Source of the DNA: RUG12519 sp045649685
GTDB lineage: Bacteria > Bacillota > Clostridia > Oscillospirales > Ruminococcaceae
Assembly (NCBI GenBank): GCA_045649685.1
Contig: JAZRQJ010000005.1
Span: forward strand, 25,936-89,935
Length of the DNA stretch: 64,000 nucleotides
Direction: 5' to 3'
The notes under the pieces: model-generated
Told to the model about the DNA's origin: nothing
The model's input: only the letters and a program-made list of their open reading frames with translations
The model's database searches: none
Shown here: piece after piece, positions 51,013 to 60,341 of the stretch
Numbering within the stretch: position 1 is the stretch's first letter
How the letters are laid out: the number at the start of each line of letters is the position of its first letter
Translations under genes and position numbers: made by a program

Positions 51013-52341
51013 ATGGAAAATTTAAATTTTTTAAATCAAATGAAAAATTTATTATATACTGATTATGATAAATTTTTAAATAGTTTAAAAAGAGACGCTA
51101 TTAAAGGTTTTAGAGTAAACAATTTATTGGTTGATGATGTTTATGAAATTATCAAAAAATTGCCCTTTAAAACAGAAAAATTAAATTTTTTGGACAATGG
51201 TTTTAAATTAAATGAAACATATGATGGAATAGGCAAATTAATTTTACATCATGCAGGAGCTTTTTATGTGCAAGAACCGTCTGCCATGGTTCCAGTTTGC
51301 GTTTTAGATCCTAAGCCAGGAGACAGAGTTTTAGATTTATGTGCTGCTCCGGGAGGTAAGTCTACTCAAATAGCTAGTAGATTGAATAATAAAGGATTAT
51401 TATTTGCAAATGAAATTAATAAGTCACGCTCTAATATTTTGATTTCTAATTTGGAAAGAATGGGAGTAAAAAACGCTATTGTTTTTTCAAAGAAGCCAGT
51501 TGATTTATGTGCTAATTTTCATGATTATTTTGATCGAGTATTAGTGGATGCACCTTGTTCTGGAGAAGGAATGTTTAGAAAAAATCCAGATGCTATAACG
51601 CATTGGTCAATTGAGCATACAAAGGGATGTTCATTAAGACAAAAAGAAATTTTGGATTTAGCTGCTAAAACTGTGAGGCCAGGTGGAACTTTGGTTTATT
51701 CTACTTGTACATTTTCAACTGTCGAAAATGAAGAAGTTATAAAATGGTTTTTAAACAAGAATAGTGATTTTAAATTAGAACCAATTGATATATGTTTTGG
51801 TGAGCAGTCTAAGTTCGATAATATTATATCAAACGCATCATATATGAGAAGAATTTACCCATTTCATGAGGGAGAAGGTCAGTTTGTTGCAAAATTAAAA
51901 AGAGAGGGAAACATTAGGATTGATTTTCGTAAATCTATGAATTATTCTAAAGTGAAATCTTTTAGTCAGTTTTGGGAACAAACTTTTGATGAGCCAATAC
52001 CCAAAATTGTTAATTTTAATGACAAAATAATGATAGTTCCGGATGAGATGCCAAAAATAAAAGATTTTTTGGTTGCTGGAATTTTTGCAGGAAGATTAAA
52101 AAATGATAGATTTATTCCAAACCATCACTTATTTAAGTGTAAAATTAAAATTAAACAAAATAAATTGTTGAGCTTATCTTTATTTGATAAAGAAGTTTTG
52201 AATTTTATAAAAGGTGAGGAAATTAACACAAATTGTAAGGGATATTGTGGTGTTAGAGTTGACGGAATACCATTGGGATTCGGAAAAGCATCGAATGGTA
52301 AGTTAAAAAACCATTATCCTAAGGGATTGCGTTTAATTTGA
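51013..52341 (+). CDS. rRNA cytosine-C5 methyltransferase, RsmF/NOL1-NOP2-Sun family
   Basis: 442 aa. The SAM-binding motif VLDLCAAPGGKSTQIA (about 111-126), motif IV DAPCSGEGMF with one catalytic Cys and motif VI YSTCTFS with the other define the family. The C-terminal about 130 residues fit the RsmF-type extension (IYPFHEGEGQFVAKLKR and the final HYPKGLRL). It methylates cytosine in 16S rRNA; the exact position is unknown. ATG after GGAGAG. Confidence 0.93.
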   Translation: MENLNFLNQMKNLLYTDYDKFLNSLKRDAIKGFRVNNLLVDDVYEIIKKLPFKTEKLNFLDNGFKLNETYDGIGKLILHHAGAFYVQEPSAMVPVCVLDPKPGDRVLDLCAAPGGKSTQIASRLNNKGLLFANEINKSRSNILISNLERMGVKNAIVFSKKPVDLCANFHDYFDRVLVDAPCSGEGMFRKNPDAITHWSIEHTKGCSLRQKEILDLAAKTVRPGGTLVYSTCTFSTVENEEVIKWFLNKNSDFKLEPIDICFGEQSKFDNIISNASYMRRIYPFHEGEGQFVAKLKREGNIRIDFRKSMNYSKVKSFSQFWEQTFDEPIPKIVNFNDKIMIVPDEMPKIKDFLVAGIFAGRLKNDRFIPNHHLFKCKIKIKQNKLLSLSLFDKEVLNFIKGEEINTNCKGYCGVRVDGIPLGFGKASNGKLKNHYPKGLRLI

Positions 52342-52386
52342 TTTTATGATAAAATTACGTTGATAAGTTGTAAGGAGGCTTTAGAT

Positions 52387-53124
52387 ATGTCGGGACATTC
52401 TAAATGGAGTACTATAAAGCGTAAAAAAGAAAAAACAGATAGTGCGCGTGCTAAAATTTTTACAAAAATAGGACGTGAAATTTCTGTTGCAGTTAAATCT
52501 GGTGGGACAGATCCGGCAAACAATAGTAAGCTACGTGATTTGATTGCTAAAGCCAAGGCAAATAATGTTCCTAATGATAATATAGAAAGAGTTATAAAGA
52601 AAGCCGCTGGCGATGATAGTAAAAATGACTATGAAACAGTCATTTATGAAGGCTATGGGCCGGAAGGTATTGCTGTTATTGTTGATACTTTAACGGACAA
52701 TAGAAATAGGACAGCTTCTAATGTAAGACATTATTTTGATAAATTTGGTGGTAATTTGGGAACAACTGGGTGTGTATCCTTTATGTTCGAAAAAAAAGGA
52801 ATAATTGTAATTGATGCATCTGGATTAGAAGAAGACGTTGTTATGGGTGATTCTTTGGATGCTGGTGCTGAGGATTTTGAGTTTAGTGAAAATGTGTTTA
52901 CTATAACAACTGCCTCAAGCGATTTCTCTAGTGTTCGAGAAAGTTTAGAAGAAAAAGGATATTCTTTTTTGTCTGCTCAGATTGAAATGGTTCCAAATAA
53001 TACAGTTGTTTTAAAAGATGAAGATAATAAGAAAAAAATGTCAAGATTATTAGAGGCATTAGATGAAGATGATGATGTTCAAGAAGTGTGGAATAATCTA
53101 GAAAATGTAGAAGACTTAATATAA
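52387..53124 (+). CDS. YebC/PmpR family protein
   Basis: 245 aa. N-terminal MSGHSKWSTIKRKK and central VPNDNIERVIKKA, YEGYGPEGIAVIVDTLTDNRNRT are family hallmarks. Long annotated as transcriptional regulators, members of this family have more recently been linked to translation of difficult sequences. The ATG at 52387 is nine bases after AAGGAGG; the longer frame start at 52360 precedes that site. Confidence 0.95.
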   Translation: MSGHSKWSTIKRKKEKTDSARAKIFTKIGREISVAVKSGGTDPANNSKLRDLIAKAKANNVPNDNIERVIKKAAGDDSKNDYETVIYEGYGPEGIAVIVDTLTDNRNRTASNVRHYFDKFGGNLGTTGCVSFMFEKKGIIVIDASGLEEDVVMGDSLDAGAEDFEFSENVFTITTASSDFSSVRESLEEKGYSFLSAQIEMVPNNTVVLKDEDNKKKMSRLLEALDEDDDVQEVWNNLENVEDLI

Positions 53125-53163
53125 GTTATATATGAAAAAATAAAGAAAGGATAGGTGAATGTT

Positions 53164-54912
53164 ATGTTATTAGAAAATGAATATAGAACGCACAATTGTT
53201 CTGAATTTGGATGTGATACAATAGGGAAAAAAGTCAGAGCAGCTGGTTGGGTTGAAAATATTAGAGATCATGGTGGTGTTATTTTTATCGATTTAAGAGA
53301 CCATTATGGAGTGCTTCAAGTTGTAATTCATGATGAGGCTCAATTGGAGGGTATTTGCAGAGAAACTGTTATTTCAGTTAGTGGAGAAATAAGAAAACGA
53401 GATGAAGAAACTATCAACAATAAAATTGCTACTGGTGAAGTTGAGCTTGTGTGTGATGACTTGGTTGTTTTGGGAAAATGTAAGCATGAGTTACCTTTTG
53501 AGGTTCCAACTTCTACATCTGTAAAAGAAGAACTTAGATTAAAATATCGTTTTTTGGACTTGAGAAATTCTAAGGTTCATAAAAATATTGTTATTAGATC
53601 AGAAATGATTTCCTTTGTTAGAAAAAAAATGACTGACTTAGGATTTTTGGAAATACAAACTCCTATATTATCTGCGTCGTCTCCGGAAGGTGCAAGAGAT
53701 TACCTTATACCTAGTAGAAAGCATCAAGGTAAGTTTTATGCTTTGCCTCAGGCTCCACAAATTTTTAAGCAACTTCTTATGACTTCAGGGTTTGATAAAT
53801 ATTTTCAGATAGCTCCTTGTTTTCGTGATGAGGATGCGCGTGCAGATAGATCGCCTGGTGAATTCTATCAATTGGATTTTGAGATGGCATTTGCTACACA
53901 GGAGGATGTTTTTAAAGTTGCTGAAGAAGTTTTAGTAGAAACATTTGAGAAATTTTCTACTTGTGAGGTTACACCAGCACCGTTCCCGCGATTTACATTT
54001 GATGAGGCTATGTTGAAATTTGGAACGGATAAACCTGATTTGAGAAACCCATTGGAAATAATTGATATATCTGACATGTTTGTTAAATCTGACTTTAAAC
54101 CATTTGAAGGTAAATGTGTTAGAGCTATTAAAGTTCCTGGTTGTGCAAAACAGTCTAAGTCATTTTTTGAAAAAATGTTGAAGTTTGCTACTAGTATTGG
54201 TATGAAAGGATTGGGTTATTTTAAGGTTGATGAAAATCTTAAATTTAATGGGCCTATAGATAAGTTCTTGAATGATGATCAAAGACAGGATTTAATAAAT
54301 AGAGCAGAACTTGAACCGGACTGTGTTTTGTATTTTATTGCAGATAGCAAGAAAAATGCTCCAGTATTTGCTGGGCAAATTAGAACAGAAGTTGCAAATA
54401 GAATGAATTTAATCGAAAAAGATAAGTTTAAATTTTGTTTCATTGTTGATTTTCCTATGTATGATTTGGATGAGGAAACAGGTAATGTTATCTTTACACA
54501 TAATCCATTTTCTATGCCACAAGGGGGCTTAGAGGCACTGAACACTAAAGATCCGCTTGATATTCTTGCTTGGCAGTATGACATTGTATGTAATGGTGTT
54601 GAATTGTCTTCTGGAGCTGTTCGTAATCACGATTTTGAAGCATTGGTTCGTGCTTTTGAAATTGCAGGATATGATAAGCAAACTGTTTTAGATAAATTTC
54701 CTGCACTTTGTAGTGCTTTTCAGTATGGAGCTCCTCCTCACGCAGGTATGGCACCAGGAATAGACAGAATGCTTATGCTTTTGTGTAATGAAGAAAATAT
54801 AAGAGAGGTTGTTGCTTTCCCTATGAATTCAAATGCTCAGGATCTACTTTTAGGTGCGCCTAATGTTGTTAGTGAGCAGCAACTTCGTGAAGCCCATATA
54901 AAACTAAGATAA
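53164..54912 (+). CDS. aspS: Aspartate--tRNA ligase
   Basis: 582 aa, bacterial-type class II synthetase. N-terminal OB-fold anticodon-binding domain (VRAAGWVENIRDHGGVIFIDLRDHYGVLQVV), catalytic motifs 2 (FRDEDARADRSPGEFYQLD) and 3 (GMAPGIDRMLMLL), and the GAD insertion typical of bacteria between them. ATG at 53164 fits the family start; a GTG at 53155 is the alternative. Direct coupling to gatCAB suggests that part of its Asp-tRNA may be amidated, see findings. Confidence 0.97.
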   Translation: MLLENEYRTHNCSEFGCDTIGKKVRAAGWVENIRDHGGVIFIDLRDHYGVLQVVIHDEAQLEGICRETVISVSGEIRKRDEETINNKIATGEVELVCDDLVVLGKCKHELPFEVPTSTSVKEELRLKYRFLDLRNSKVHKNIVIRSEMISFVRKKMTDLGFLEIQTPILSASSPEGARDYLIPSRKHQGKFYALPQAPQIFKQLLMTSGFDKYFQIAPCFRDEDARADRSPGEFYQLDFEMAFATQEDVFKVAEEVLVETFEKFSTCEVTPAPFPRFTFDEAMLKFGTDKPDLRNPLEIIDISDMFVKSDFKPFEGKCVRAIKVPGCAKQSKSFFEKMLKFATSIGMKGLGYFKVDENLKFNGPIDKFLNDDQRQDLINRAELEPDCVLYFIADSKKNAPVFAGQIRTEVANRMNLIEKDKFKFCFIVDFPMYDLDEETGNVIFTHNPFSMPQGGLEALNTKDPLDILAWQYDIVCNGVELSSGAVRNHDFEALVRAFEIAGYDKQTVLDKFPALCSAFQYGAPPHAGMAPGIDRMLMLLCNEENIREVVAFPMNSNAQDLLLGAPNVVSEQQLREAHIKLR

Positions 54913-54927
54913 TTTGGGAGGTTTGTT

Positions 54928-55215
54928 ATGGTTACTAAGGATGAATTGCTAGATTTGGCGTTGTTGTCTAAGTTGGATATTTCTGACAGTGATGTTGATA
55001 AATTACTTGTAGATATGGAAGAAATTATAAAATTTGCAGATAAAATAAACGCAGCTTCTACTAGTGATGTTGAATTTGATAATATAAATGATCTTCAAAA
55101 TGTATATCGTGAGGATAAGGTAGTTGATTCTTTTTCACAAGATGACATTTTAAAAAATTCTAAAACTGTGGAAAATGGCTTTTTTCGTGTGGATAATCAC
55201 AACCATATTGAATAG
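54928..55215 (+). CDS. gatC: Asp-tRNA(Asn)/Glu-tRNA(Gln) amidotransferase subunit C
   Basis: 95 aa. Small subunit that stabilises GatA and bridges to GatB; LLDLALLSKLDISDSDVDKLLVDMEEIIKFADKI and the C-terminal VYREDKV ... FFRVDNHNHIE are typical. ATG after GGGAGG, 15 bp from aspS, so the whole set aspS-gatCAB is one transcript. Confidence 0.94.
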   Translation: MVTKDELLDLALLSKLDISDSDVDKLLVDMEEIIKFADKINAASTSDVEFDNINDLQNVYREDKVVDSFSQDDILKNSKTVENGFFRVDNHNHIE

Positions 55216-55227
55216 GAGGATAAGAAT

Positions 55228-56679
55228 TTGATATCGAAAATACATGAGCTTTTGAAGACTAAGAAAATTAGTTGCGTTGAGCTTGTTCAAAAATATTTAG
55301 CAGCAATTGATAAGTTGAATGATGAATTGGTTGCATATGTTAATGTTTCGTCTGATTTGGCACTTCAAAGTGCTAAGTGTATTGACGAAAAAATAGCTAG
55401 TGGAGAAGATTTGGATATCCTTTGTGGGGTTCCAATGACACTTAAGGATAACATATCTACAAAAGGACTGGAAACGACATGTTGTTCTAACATACTTAAA
55501 GGGTATACTCCAATATATGATGCTTCGGTTTGGAAAAATTTAAAAAATAAGGGCAGTATTCTTTTGGGTAAGACTAACATGGATGAATTTGCTATGGGAT
55601 CATCTTGTGAAAATTCTTGCTTTGGTGGTGCTAAAAATCCGCATAACTATAATTATGTCGCAGGTGGAAGTTCTGGAGGTGTTGCTAGTGCGGTTGGAGC
55701 AGGAATTGCTGCTTACGGCTTAGGATCTGATACGGGAGGATCTATTAGACAACCGGCTAGTTTTTGTGGCCTTGTTGGTTTGAAACCAACTTATGGTGCT
55801 GTTTCTAGGTATGGATTGATTGCGTATGCTTCGAGTTTGGATCAGATAGGTCCAATAACAACTTCTGCTAGAGATGCTGCAATTGTTTATGATGAGATTG
55901 CATTTAAGGATGATATGGATTCTACTTGCAAAGGTAAATTGTGTTATACTGTTTCTCATCTTGATGATAATATAAAAGGAATCAAAATTGGAATTGCTAG
56001 TGAGTATTTTAAGGCTATAGATTCTGAAGTGGAAGATAGTATAAATAAGGCAATAGAGGTATACAAGAGTATGGGAGCAACTCTGGTTGATATATCGCTT
56101 CCATCTATCGATTATGCGTTGCCTGTTTATTATATAATAGCATGTGCAGAGGCTTCTTCAAACTTGGGCAGATATGATGGCATAAGATATGGCTTTAGAG
56201 CAAATGAATATAAAAGTATTCATGAAATGATATCTAAGACAAGAAGCCAGGGATTTGGTGATGAGGTTAAGAGAAGAATATTACTTGGAACATATGTTTT
56301 GTCTTCAGGATATTATGATGCATATTATAAGAAAGCACAAATGCTTAGAGGAAATATAATTAATGGCTTTAACAGTGCATTTGAAAGTTGTGATGTTATA
56401 TTAGCTCCAACTGTTCCTGTGACGGCATTTGAAAATGGAACCACGTCTCGTGATCCAGTTGAAATATATCAAACAGATATTTGTACTGTTTCAATTAATA
56501 TTGCTGGACTACCTGCGGTTTCTTTACCTTGTGGATTTGATTCTAAGAATTTGCCAATTGGTATGCAGCTTATAGGTCCTAAATTTTCTGAAGCAAACCT
56601 CCTTTGTTTAGCAAATAAGTTTGAACAAGCGACAGATCGTTGTTTCTTTAAAAATATTGAAGGGGGTATTAATCTGTAA
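55228..56679 (+). CDS. gatA: Asp-tRNA(Asn)/Glu-tRNA(Gln) amidotransferase subunit A
   Basis: 483 aa amidase that releases ammonia from glutamine. The Ser-cisSer-Lys triad is visible: Lys in PMTLKDNIS, Ser in AGGSSGGVAS and the nucleophile Ser in GSDTGGSIRQPASFCG. TTG start, eight bases after AGGAGG. Its stop overlaps the gatB ATG by one base. Confidence 0.97.
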   Translation: MISKIHELLKTKKISCVELVQKYLAAIDKLNDELVAYVNVSSDLALQSAKCIDEKIASGEDLDILCGVPMTLKDNISTKGLETTCCSNILKGYTPIYDASVWKNLKNKGSILLGKTNMDEFAMGSSCENSCFGGAKNPHNYNYVAGGSSGGVASAVGAGIAAYGLGSDTGGSIRQPASFCGLVGLKPTYGAVSRYGLIAYASSLDQIGPITTSARDAAIVYDEIAFKDDMDSTCKGKLCYTVSHLDDNIKGIKIGIASEYFKAIDSEVEDSINKAIEVYKSMGATLVDISLPSIDYALPVYYIIACAEASSNLGRYDGIRYGFRANEYKSIHEMISKTRSQGFGDEVKRRILLGTYVLSSGYYDAYYKKAQMLRGNIINGFNSAFESCDVILAPTVPVTAFENGTTSRDPVEIYQTDICTVSINIAGLPAVSLPCGFDSKNLPIGMQLIGPKFSEANLLCLANKFEQATDRCFFKNIEGGINL

Positions 56680-58097
56680 TGGAATATGAAATTGTTATGG
56701 GGCTAGAAACCCATGTTGAATTGTCAACAAACACTAAGATATTTTGTGGATGTACCACCGAATTCGGAGGCGAACCTAATACACATTGTTGTCCTATATG
56801 CATAGGGCTCCCTGGAACTATGCCAAAATTAAATTATCAGGTTGTTAGATATGCTGTTATGGCTGGTTTGGCACTAAATTGTGAAATAGCGAAAGTTGCA
56901 AAAATGGACAGGAAAAATTATGTTTATCCAGACCTCCCTAAAGCTTATCAAATTTCTGAATACGATAAACCTCTTTGTGAACATGGACATATTGAATTAT
57001 CTAACGGAAGAAAAATTGGAATTACTCGTATACATATTGAAGAAGATGCTGGTAAGTTAATACACGAGAGAGGACAAACATTTATAGATTATAACAGAGG
57101 TGGAGTTCCTTTAATAGAAATTGTTTCAGAACCAGATTTTAGATCTGTGGATGAAGTAACTGAATATTTGGAATATTTGCAGTTAACAATGAGATACATT
57201 GGTGTGTCTGATTGTAAAATGCAAGAAGGAAGTATGCGCTGTGATGTCAATGTTTCTGTAAGGCCTGTTGGATCTGATAAATTTGGAACAAGAACAGAAT
57301 TAAAAAATATGAATTCATTTACGAACATTGCTAAAGCTGTAAAATATGAGGTTCAGCGACAAATTGATGTTATAGAGAGTGGAGAAAAAGTTGTTCAAGA
57401 AACACGCAGATTTAATGATGCATCTGGAACTACTGAGTCTATGAGAGGTAAAGAAGATGCTCATGATTATAGATATTTTCGTGAGCCCGATTTGGTTACA
57501 ATTTCTGTGTCGGATGATGAAATAGAAAAAATAAGAGAACTAATACCGGAGTTGCCAAACAAAAAGATTTCAAAATATATTGAAAAATACGGATTGTCTG
57601 AAGTTGATGCTAAATTGTTGGTTAAATATAAGCGTGTTGCTGACTTTTTTGAAAAATCTATTGATGGTGTTAAAGTGTATAAAAATTGTTCTAATTTCAT
57701 AATTTCTTTAATTTTTTCGAGATTTGAAACCGAGGATCAGAAAGAACAGTTTAATATAAATGTTACTCCAGAAGATATGAATGAATTACTTAAGTTACTT
57801 GAGGCTGGAACTATTAGAAACAATGTTGCTAAGAAAACATTGGGAGAGATGCTAGATACTGGAAAGAAAGTTAAGGATATTTTGTCTGAGGATGATTTAA
57901 AAGGACTTAGTCAAGAAGAATTGACTGGTATTTGCAATAAGGCGGTAGAAAGTAATCCTAAGGCGGTTGCAGATTATTTAGGAGGAAAAGACAAAGCTGT
58001 AAAATCTATGCTAGGCTTTGTAATGAAAAATACTCAAGGTAAAGCAGATGCGCAACTTGCTGAAAAAATTATTATTGATATAATAAAAAATAAGTAA
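56679..58097 (+). CDS. gatB: Asp-tRNA(Asn)/Glu-tRNA(Gln) amidotransferase subunit B
   Basis: 472 aa. It activates the tRNA-bound Asp or Glu and accepts ammonia from GatA. VMGLETHVELSTNTKIFC, GLPGTMPKLN, the tRNA-binding YFREPDLV and the C-terminal YqeY-like tail domain are present. A CxC...CCPIC zinc-binding Cys set (CGC, CCPIC) is intact near residues 23-42. Last gene before a strong terminator. Confidence 0.97.
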   Translation: MEYEIVMGLETHVELSTNTKIFCGCTTEFGGEPNTHCCPICIGLPGTMPKLNYQVVRYAVMAGLALNCEIAKVAKMDRKNYVYPDLPKAYQISEYDKPLCEHGHIELSNGRKIGITRIHIEEDAGKLIHERGQTFIDYNRGGVPLIEIVSEPDFRSVDEVTEYLEYLQLTMRYIGVSDCKMQEGSMRCDVNVSVRPVGSDKFGTRTELKNMNSFTNIAKAVKYEVQRQIDVIESGEKVVQETRRFNDASGTTESMRGKEDAHDYRYFREPDLVTISVSDDEIEKIRELIPELPNKKISKYIEKYGLSEVDAKLLVKYKRVADFFEKSIDGVKVYKNCSNFIISLIFSRFETEDQKEQFNINVTPEDMNELLKLLEAGTIRNNVAKKTLGEMLDTGKKVKDILSEDDLKGLSQEELTGICNKAVESNPKAVADYLGGKDKAVKSMLGFVMKNTQGKADAQLAEKIIIDIIKNK

Positions 58098-58101
58098 TAA
58101 T

Positions 58102-58145
58102 AAAATAGCGGTATGAAGCATGTGATTCATACCGCTATTTTTTTA
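58102..58145. terminator. Bidirectional terminator between gatB and degV
   Basis: A perfect 16-bp stem (58102-58117 with 58126-58141) with an 8-nt loop and T-run; both flanking genes converge on it. Confidence 0.92.
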
Positions 58146-58147
58146 TT

Positions 58148-59014
58148 TTATTTATCTATTTTATTTCTCGTAAATATGACACCGATGGTATTTGGACCAC
58201 AATGAGATGATATTGTGCAACTGGTTTGTGCTTCTATTACTTTTTTAAAATCATATTGTTTTTTTAGTTTTGCTTTTATTTGATCAATTATTTCTTTTTC
58301 GCAAGGAGAGTGTGTTATAAATATTACTTCTTTGTTGATATCGTTTCTATTAGAAAGTCTGTCGCTTATATATTCATCAACACATTTTGAAAAAGGTCCT
58401 CTATATTTCTTGCCAGAATGCATTTCTCCATTTTCTAGATCTATGCATGGTTTTATTTTTAGTAAATTAGCACCGAATTTAGCAACTGATGAGCATCTAC
58501 CACCAGCGTGCAAATATGTTAAAGTTTCTATAATAAAACTTGTTTCTATATTAGGAACAATATCGTTTGAAATTTTATTTTTTATGTTACTGATTGTTTC
58601 ACCTTTCTTAATCAATTCATCAGCAGCTAAGACACACAGAGCCATTCCGGATGATAGATTTTGAGAATCGACAATATAAACATCGCCTTCAGGAAACTCT
58701 TTAGAGGCTATAAGTGCGTTTTGATAACAAGATGAAAATTTGCTTCCAATATTAAAATGTATTACTTTATCACCATTATCTATGATATTTTTAAAAGCGT
58801 TTATGTAATCTTCAATGGTACAAGCAGAAGTTTTTGGCAGTATTTTTGTGGTTTCATACTGATTAAAAATATCGTTTGGAGTGATATTTATCATATCTTT
58901 ATATGAACCGCTATTTGTATTTACGTAAAGTGGAATTATTTTAATATCTAGCTCCTTGGCTAAGTTTTCTGGGATATCTGCGGGACTATCTACTGTTATT
59001 TTTATTTGATTCAA
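58148..59014 (-). CDS. DegV family fatty-acid-binding protein
   Basis: 288 aa. ITVDSPADIPENLAKELDIKIIPLYVN at the N-terminus and LPKTSACTIEDYINAF (the TSQP-like motif, here TSAC) identify DegV. Members bind fatty acids and feed them to fatty acid kinase FakA in some Firmicutes. The C-terminal end SSHCGPNTIGVIF is typical. TTG start after GGAGG. It has its own promoter within the end of spmB. Confidence 0.9.
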   Translation of the reverse strand: MNQIKITVDSPADIPENLAKELDIKIIPLYVNTNSGSYKDMINITPNDIFNQYETTKILPKTSACTIEDYINAFKNIIDNGDKVIHFNIGSKFSSCYQNALIASKEFPEGDVYIVDSQNLSSGMALCVLAADELIKKGETISNIKNKISNDIVPNIETSFIIETLTYLHAGGRCSSVAKFGANLLKIKPCIDLENGEMHSGKKYRGPFSKCVDEYISDRLSNRNDINKEVIFITHSPCEKEIIDQIKAKLKKQYDFKKVIEAQTSCTISSHCGPNTIGVIFTRNKIDK

Positions 59015-59067
59015 TTTTTTCCTCCATTTTTATGAATTAATATTTTTATTTTTTACGTTTTAAATTG

Positions 59068-59081
59068 ACACATTGATGTGT
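59068..59081. repeat. Palindrome between the degV promoter and gene
   Basis: ACACATTGATGTGT has perfect 6-bp arms around TG and is placed about 15-30 bp downstream of the predicted degV transcription start. It may be an operator or a short 5' hairpin. Confidence 0.35.
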
Positions 59082-59101
59082 TTTTATAAATATACGCTCA
59101 G

Positions 59102-59130
59102 ATTATATCAAATATTTTTTAACAAAGCAA
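59102..59130 (-). promoter_or_regulatory. Promoter of degV
   Basis: Minus strand: TTGCTT (59125-59130), 17-nt spacer, TATAAT (59102-59107). The -35 lies inside the last codons of spmB. Confidence 0.55.
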
Positions 59131-59628
59131 GTTTACTGATATTACACTCATAATCATACCTACAAAATCACCAATTAATGCTGCGGGTAATGCGTATTTT
59201 GTTTTTGATATGTTAACAGCACCGAAGTATATTGCTATTGTATAAAATGTTGTTTCAGATGAGCCTGCTAACACGCTAGCTATAAGACCAATTGTTGAAT
59301 CTGGTGAGTGATTTTTGAATATTTGTTCGAGAAAAGATAGTGTGCCACTTCCTGATATCGGTCGCAATAGTGCAAGCGGAATTAATTCTGATGGAAGATT
59401 GAATATTGAAAAAATGGGTTCTAAAAATTTACACATATAGTTTAAAAACCCAGATGACTCAAGCATACTTATAATAGTTATTATTCCCAATAAAATAGGA
59501 AATATGGATATTGATGTTTTTAGACCGTCCATCGCTCCGTTTATGAAAATTTGAAAAATATCTATGTTTTTTATTATACCAACTAAAAATATAATAGCAA
59601 TTATAATTGGAATTAAATAGTTTGTCAT
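59119..59628 (-). CDS. spmB: Spore maturation protein B
   Basis: 169 aa, nucleoside-recognition (Gate) family membrane protein with about five segments. AMDGLKTSISIFPILLGIITIISMLESSG and LRPISGSGTLSFLEQIF are hallmarks. SpmA and SpmB are needed for spore core dehydration in Bacillus and Clostridium. The ATG at 59628 overlaps the spmA stop (ATGA), so the two are coupled; a longer frame to 59646 is unlikely. Confidence 0.93.
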   Translation of the reverse strand: MTNYLIPIIIAIIFLVGIIKNIDIFQIFINGAMDGLKTSISIFPILLGIITIISMLESSGFLNYMCKFLEPIFSIFNLPSELIPLALLRPISGSGTLSFLEQIFKNHSPDSTIGLIASVLAGSSETTFYTIAIYFGAVNISKTKYALPAALIGDFVGMIMSVISVNLLC

Positions 59629-60206
59629 TTGTTCCCTTTTCTCCATATGTGAGAAAATATTTTCGCTGCAACTATTGATGAAACTAATGCTATGAAAGAT
59701 GATGTGAGTGTTGGATATAAAATTTTCATTGGATCTGTTGAGCCATTATTGAAGCGCAATGTTGCTATTGTTGTTGGTATAATTTGGAGTGCAGATGTAT
59801 TTAAAACGCAAAATAAAATCATGTTGTGAGAGGCAAAGTTTTTGTTATTATTTGATTTTTTAAATTTTTTCATTGCGTCTAATCCAAATGGTGTGGCTGC
59901 GTTGCCAAGTCCTAATAAATTAGCAGATACGTTCATTGAAACAGCTTCTATTGATTCATCAGATGGATTTTTAAAGATTGTTTTAAAAATGGGCTTGAAA
60001 ATTTTTGCTATAAATGACGTGATTTTGGCATCTTGCGCGATTTTCATTATGCCACTCCAAAAGCAAATAGATCCGCATATGGAAAAAAATAAATTAATTG
60101 CCGAGCTACTACTACCTATTATAGCAATGCTTACATCTGACATTCTATTTGATATTATAGCAAATATTATTGAAAATATTGCACCAAAACAAAAAAACCA
60201 CTTCAA
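59625..60206 (-). CDS. spmA: Spore maturation protein A
   Basis: 193 aa, the partner of SpmB, also of the Gate family. ISICGSICFWSGIMKIAQDAKI and NVSANLLGLGNAATPFGLDAMKKF are characteristic. Start is a TTG (read M-K-W-F-F) preceded by AGGGTGGTGAT. No clear sigma-A promoter is seen upstream; a forespore or mother-cell sigma factor is possible. Confidence 0.93.
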   Translation of the reverse strand: MKWFFCFGAIFSIIFAIISNRMSDVSIAIIGSSSSAINLFFSICGSICFWSGIMKIAQDAKITSFIAKIFKPIFKTIFKNPSDESIEAVSMNVSANLLGLGNAATPFGLDAMKKFKKSNNNKNFASHNMILFCVLNTSALQIIPTTIATLRFNNGSTDPMKILYPTLTSSFIALVSSIVAAKIFSHIWRKGNK

Positions 60207-60286
60207 GTTATCATCACCACCCTATTTAAAATTTATATGCGATTTTAATGGGTGTTATTATGCTTTTTGATAAAATTTGAGTAGAC

Positions 60287-60315
60287 TTTACATTATTGTT
60301 TTTATTTGATATACT
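60287..60315 (+). promoter_or_regulatory. Promoter of the small lipoprotein gene
   Basis: TTTACA (60287-60292), 17-nt spacer, TATACT (60310-60315), 26 bp before the start codon. Confidence 0.6.
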
Positions 60316-60341
60316 TGTTAAGTGAAATGGAGGAGTGGGTT

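Noticed and set aside
53125..53163. T-box riboswitch before aspS
   Set aside because: Only 39 bp separate yebC and aspS; there is no room for a T-box and no TGGN-type sequence or terminator.
59842..60270. 142-codon plus-strand frame inside spmA
   Set aside because: Antisense to spmA, whose family match is unambiguous.
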